From a bacterium (GTDB lineage: Bacteria > Actinomycetota > Thermoleophilia > Solirubrobacterales > 70-9): a stretch of 63,498 nt of DNA. The translations under genes were made by a program, and so were the position numbers. Shown in pieces: positions 61,661 to 63,498 of the stretch. Position 1 is the first letter of the stretch. Every line of letters starts with the position of its first letter. Location of the stretch: assembly GCA_023251935.1 (NCBI GenBank), contig JAHEXV010000007.1:1-63498 (forward strand). The letters run 5' to 3'. Under the pieces are notes generated by a model, which made no database searches, was not told the origin of the DNA, and saw nothing but the letters and a program-made list of their open reading frames with translations.

Positions 61661-63411
61661 CCCGCGCCGAGGCCCGCGGCGAGCACCTGCTGGACGATCG
61701 GGGCTGCCACCGTGCCACCGTCGCCGCTCGCGTTGACGACCATCGCCGCGGCGACGAGCTTCGGCTGGCTGGCCGGCGCGAACCCCGTGAACCAGGCGTC
61801 GACGTTCTGCTCGACCGTGGCACCGGATTGCGACGCCCCCGCCTCCAGCGCCTTGGGGCCGAGCTCGGCGGTCCCGGTCTTGCCCGCCACCTGGATCCCG
61901 GGCAGCGCCGCCGCGATCCCGGTCCCGCTCGTCACCACGCGGACCATCAGGCCGCGCAGGGTCGCCGCGGTCTCGGGAGAGGTGACCCGAACGGGGGTGG
62001 CGGCGGGCTGCAGCGCCCGGTCGCGAACCAGGGCCGTGGGGCTGCGGACGCCCCCGTTGGCGACCGTCTGCGCGACCGACGCGAGCTCGAGCGGCGTTGC
62101 CAGCACCTCGCCCTGGCCGATCGCCGTCACTCCGAGCTCGACGTCGTCGGGGATCGAGGTCGGGATCGTGCTCACGGGCGGGCTCAAAGCCTTCAGGGCC
62201 TGGTCGTCGAACAGGCTGGGCGGCGAGTTGAAGCCGTACCGCTCCGCGGTGCCGACCAGGCGCTGCGAGCCGATCTTCGGCCCGAGCGGGACGAAGACGC
62301 TGTTGCAGGACTCCGCGAAGGCCTCGGCGAAGCTGCCGCCGCACGATTCGTTGTGGGCGTTGGCGACCTCGCGCCCACCGACCACGGTCGAGGTCTGAAT
62401 CGGGAACTCGTCGGTGAGCTTGACGAGCCCGGCGTCGAGCGCGGCGGTCGTGGTGATCACCTTGAAGGTCGAGCCCGGCGGCTGCGGGCCGGAGAAGGCG
62501 ATTCCGGCGAGCGCCAGCACCGAGCCGTCATCCGCGTCGAGCGCCGCCACGCCGCCGTACTGGCCGCCGAGCGCCGCCGCCGCGGCCCGCTGGAGGCCGG
62601 GATCGATCGTCGAATGGACGGGGGTGCCCGGAACCGGCCTGCTGGCGGCGATCACGCTGGGTGGGCCGGTCGCCTTTGCGCCCCCGGCGGCGACGAGCTT
62701 CCCTCCGGGCCGTCCGGCGAGGCGTCGGTTGAAGGCGAGCTCGAGGCCACTGGTGCCGGTCGGCGCGCCCGGCGGGAAGCCGAGCTCGGTCATCTCCTGG
62801 TCCTGTTCGGGGCTCGGAGGCGAGACCTCGCCGGCGGCCCCCTGCGCGGCGGCCCCGAGCGGCGAGGAGCGGGCGGTCGCGGGGCCCTCGGCGAGCGGCG
62901 TGCCGTCGCGGGCCAGGATCGGCGCGCGCTCGGGCGCGCGGGTGCGACGGACGAGGCGCTGCTTCGGGCTCAGGCCAGGAAAGACGAGGCTCGGCGACCA
63001 GGCGACCCGGTCCCCGGCGAGCGGGAGCCGGATCTGCCCCGAGACTCGCCCGAAGGCGTTGGTGTCGAAGCTGACCGGCAAGGTCGCCACCCGGGTCCCG
63101 CCCGAGTCGGACTCGGAGACCTCGCCGGTCGCGACCGCCCGCACCGTCGCCGTCTGCTGCGCCTTGCCGTACGCGTCCGTGAACTCGCTCAGCGGGTACC
63201 GCTTGGCCGCCTCGGGTGAGATCTGCGCGTACATGTCCGCGAAGTCCTCTCGCTCCCAGTCGTCGGCGAACCTCTGCACCGTCGGCAGCCCGGCCCGGTC
63301 GCCGGCCACGATCGCGCCGACGACGAACGCCGCCACCGCCAGCGCGGCAACGGGAAGGGCGCGGGTGAGAAGACGACGACGGCGGGTCGCCTCGCGGCTG
63401 ATGGGGCTCAA
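61657..63411 (-). CDS. Class B penicillin-binding protein with NTF2-like N-terminal domain
   Basis: A 584-residue PBP. An N-terminal membrane helix (about 14-36) is followed by an NTF2-like MecA_N domain (RFADDWEREDFADMYAQISPE, to about 155) and a linker. The transpeptidase domain has the active-site STFK (in PPGSTFKVITT), SCN (in AESCNSVFV) and KTG (in VAGKTGTAEL). It crosslinks peptidoglycan outside the membrane. It starts at TTG 63409-63411, giving MSPISREATRRRRLL. The fused NTF2-like domain is typical of PBP2a/PbpA-like actinobacterial proteins. Confidence 0.9.
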   Translation of the reverse strand: MSPISREATRRRRLLTRALPVAALAVAAFVVGAIVAGDRAGLPTVQRFADDWEREDFADMYAQISPEAAKRYPLSEFTDAYGKAQQTATVRAVATGEVSESDSGGTRVATLPVSFDTNAFGRVSGQIRLPLAGDRVAWSPSLVFPGLSPKQRLVRRTRAPERAPILARDGTPLAEGPATARSSPLGAAAQGAAGEVSPPSPEQDQEMTELGFPPGAPTGTSGLELAFNRRLAGRPGGKLVAAGGAKATGPPSVIAASRPVPGTPVHSTIDPGLQRAAAAALGGQYGGVAALDADDGSVLALAGIAFSGPQPPGSTFKVITTTAALDAGLVKLTDEFPIQTSTVVGGREVANAHNESCGGSFAEAFAESCNSVFVPLGPKIGSQRLVGTAERYGFNSPPSLFDDQALKALSPPVSTIPTSIPDDVELGVTAIGQGEVLATPLELASVAQTVANGGVRSPTALVRDRALQPAATPVRVTSPETAATLRGLMVRVVTSGTGIAAALPGIQVAGKTGTAELGPKALEAGASQSGATVEQNVDAWFTGFAPASQPKLVAAAMVVNASGDGGTVAAPIVQQVLAAGLGAG

Positions 63412-63434
63412 GCGGGTAGAAAGGTAGTGGCTAG

Positions 63435-63498
63435 GTGAACATCGTCGACGTAATCATCGTGGTCTTCGCGGTCGCGCTCGCCGGAATCGGATACGAGC
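63435..63498 (+). CDS. N-terminal fragment of a membrane protein (CvpA/MarP-like)
   Basis: GTG 63435 opens a frame that runs off the window: MNIVDVIIVVFAVALAGIGYE. The NIVD/VDVII start followed by a hydrophobic helix resembles CvpA-family proteins and the membrane part of MarP-like proteases. Divergent from the PBP gene. Only 21 residues are visible. Confidence 0.5.
   Translation, partial: MNIVDVIIVVFAVALAGIGYE

Overview
The window is high-GC (roughly 70 percent in the core) bacterial chromosome. GTG and TTG starts and 1-8 nt stop/start overlaps are frequent. Gene content and order (rpmE, DUF1385, prfA, prmC, tsaC, glyA, WecA-type transferase, then the atp operon; an R2-like ligand-binding oxidase; split acyl-CoA mutase; many NTF2/SnoaL-like proteins) suggest an actinobacterium, most likely Thermoleophilia/Solirubrobacterales. 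That placement is inference from gene content only.

Layout. 1-9.3 kb is acyl-CoA and fatty-acid metabolism: the tail of a thiolase, a HAD phosphatase, a split cobalamin-dependent mutase whose active-site residues fit isobutyryl-CoA mutase better than methylmalonyl-CoA mutase, etfB-etfA behind a palindromic operator, an ETF:quinone oxidoreductase, and a GST-like/hydrolase pair divergent from a TetR regulator. 9.3-17.2 kb is translation (L31, RF1, PrmC, TsaC), an R2lox-TetR pair and glyA. 17.2-21 kb holds a PLP enzyme, a DUF354 protein and a WecA/TagO-like transferase. 21-28.5 kb is the complete F1Fo ATP synthase operon; atpG appears to begin at an AUA codon. 28.5-38.5 kb holds an M20 peptidase, an LCP cell-wall ligase, nucleotide-sugar genes and a MacB-type ABC exporter. 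38.5-52.9 kb contains secreted proteins, ArfB, AhcY, a second nucleotide-sugar enzyme, thioredoxin-like proteins, ThrB, an AbiEi-DUF559 protein, an orphan ParA, a large glutamate synthase, an FHA protein and an SRPBCC protein.

From about 52,956 to 60,932 an 8-kb integrated element interrupts the core, between the SRPBCC gene and a lipoprotein gene. It carries a tyrosine integrase, an excisionase-like HTH protein, a RepA-like ATPase with a C-terminal winged helix, a P27-terminase-small-like protein, an HK97-fold major capsid protein, two NTF2-like proteins, a secreted protein and small unknowns. I see no portal, large terminase, protease or tail gene. A direct repeat (GGTGACATAG) marks the proposed ends, with paired arm-type repeats just inside. 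An iteron array plus a large hairpin lies inside the 3' end of rep, and the integrase leader carries two crossing complementary segment pairs, one covering its Shine-Dalgarno. I read it as a compact satellite-like island (PICI-type logic: own integration and replication, borrowed packaging), and it is the best candidate here for an undescribed system.

Two dispersed non-coding repeats also stand out: a 152-nt element found directly after stop codons at 10.6 and 61.5 kb, and a 35-nt hairpin at 6.8 and 16.9 kb. The window ends with a penicillin-binding protein and the first codons of a membrane protein. No rRNA, tRNA, CRISPR array or IS transposase was recognised.
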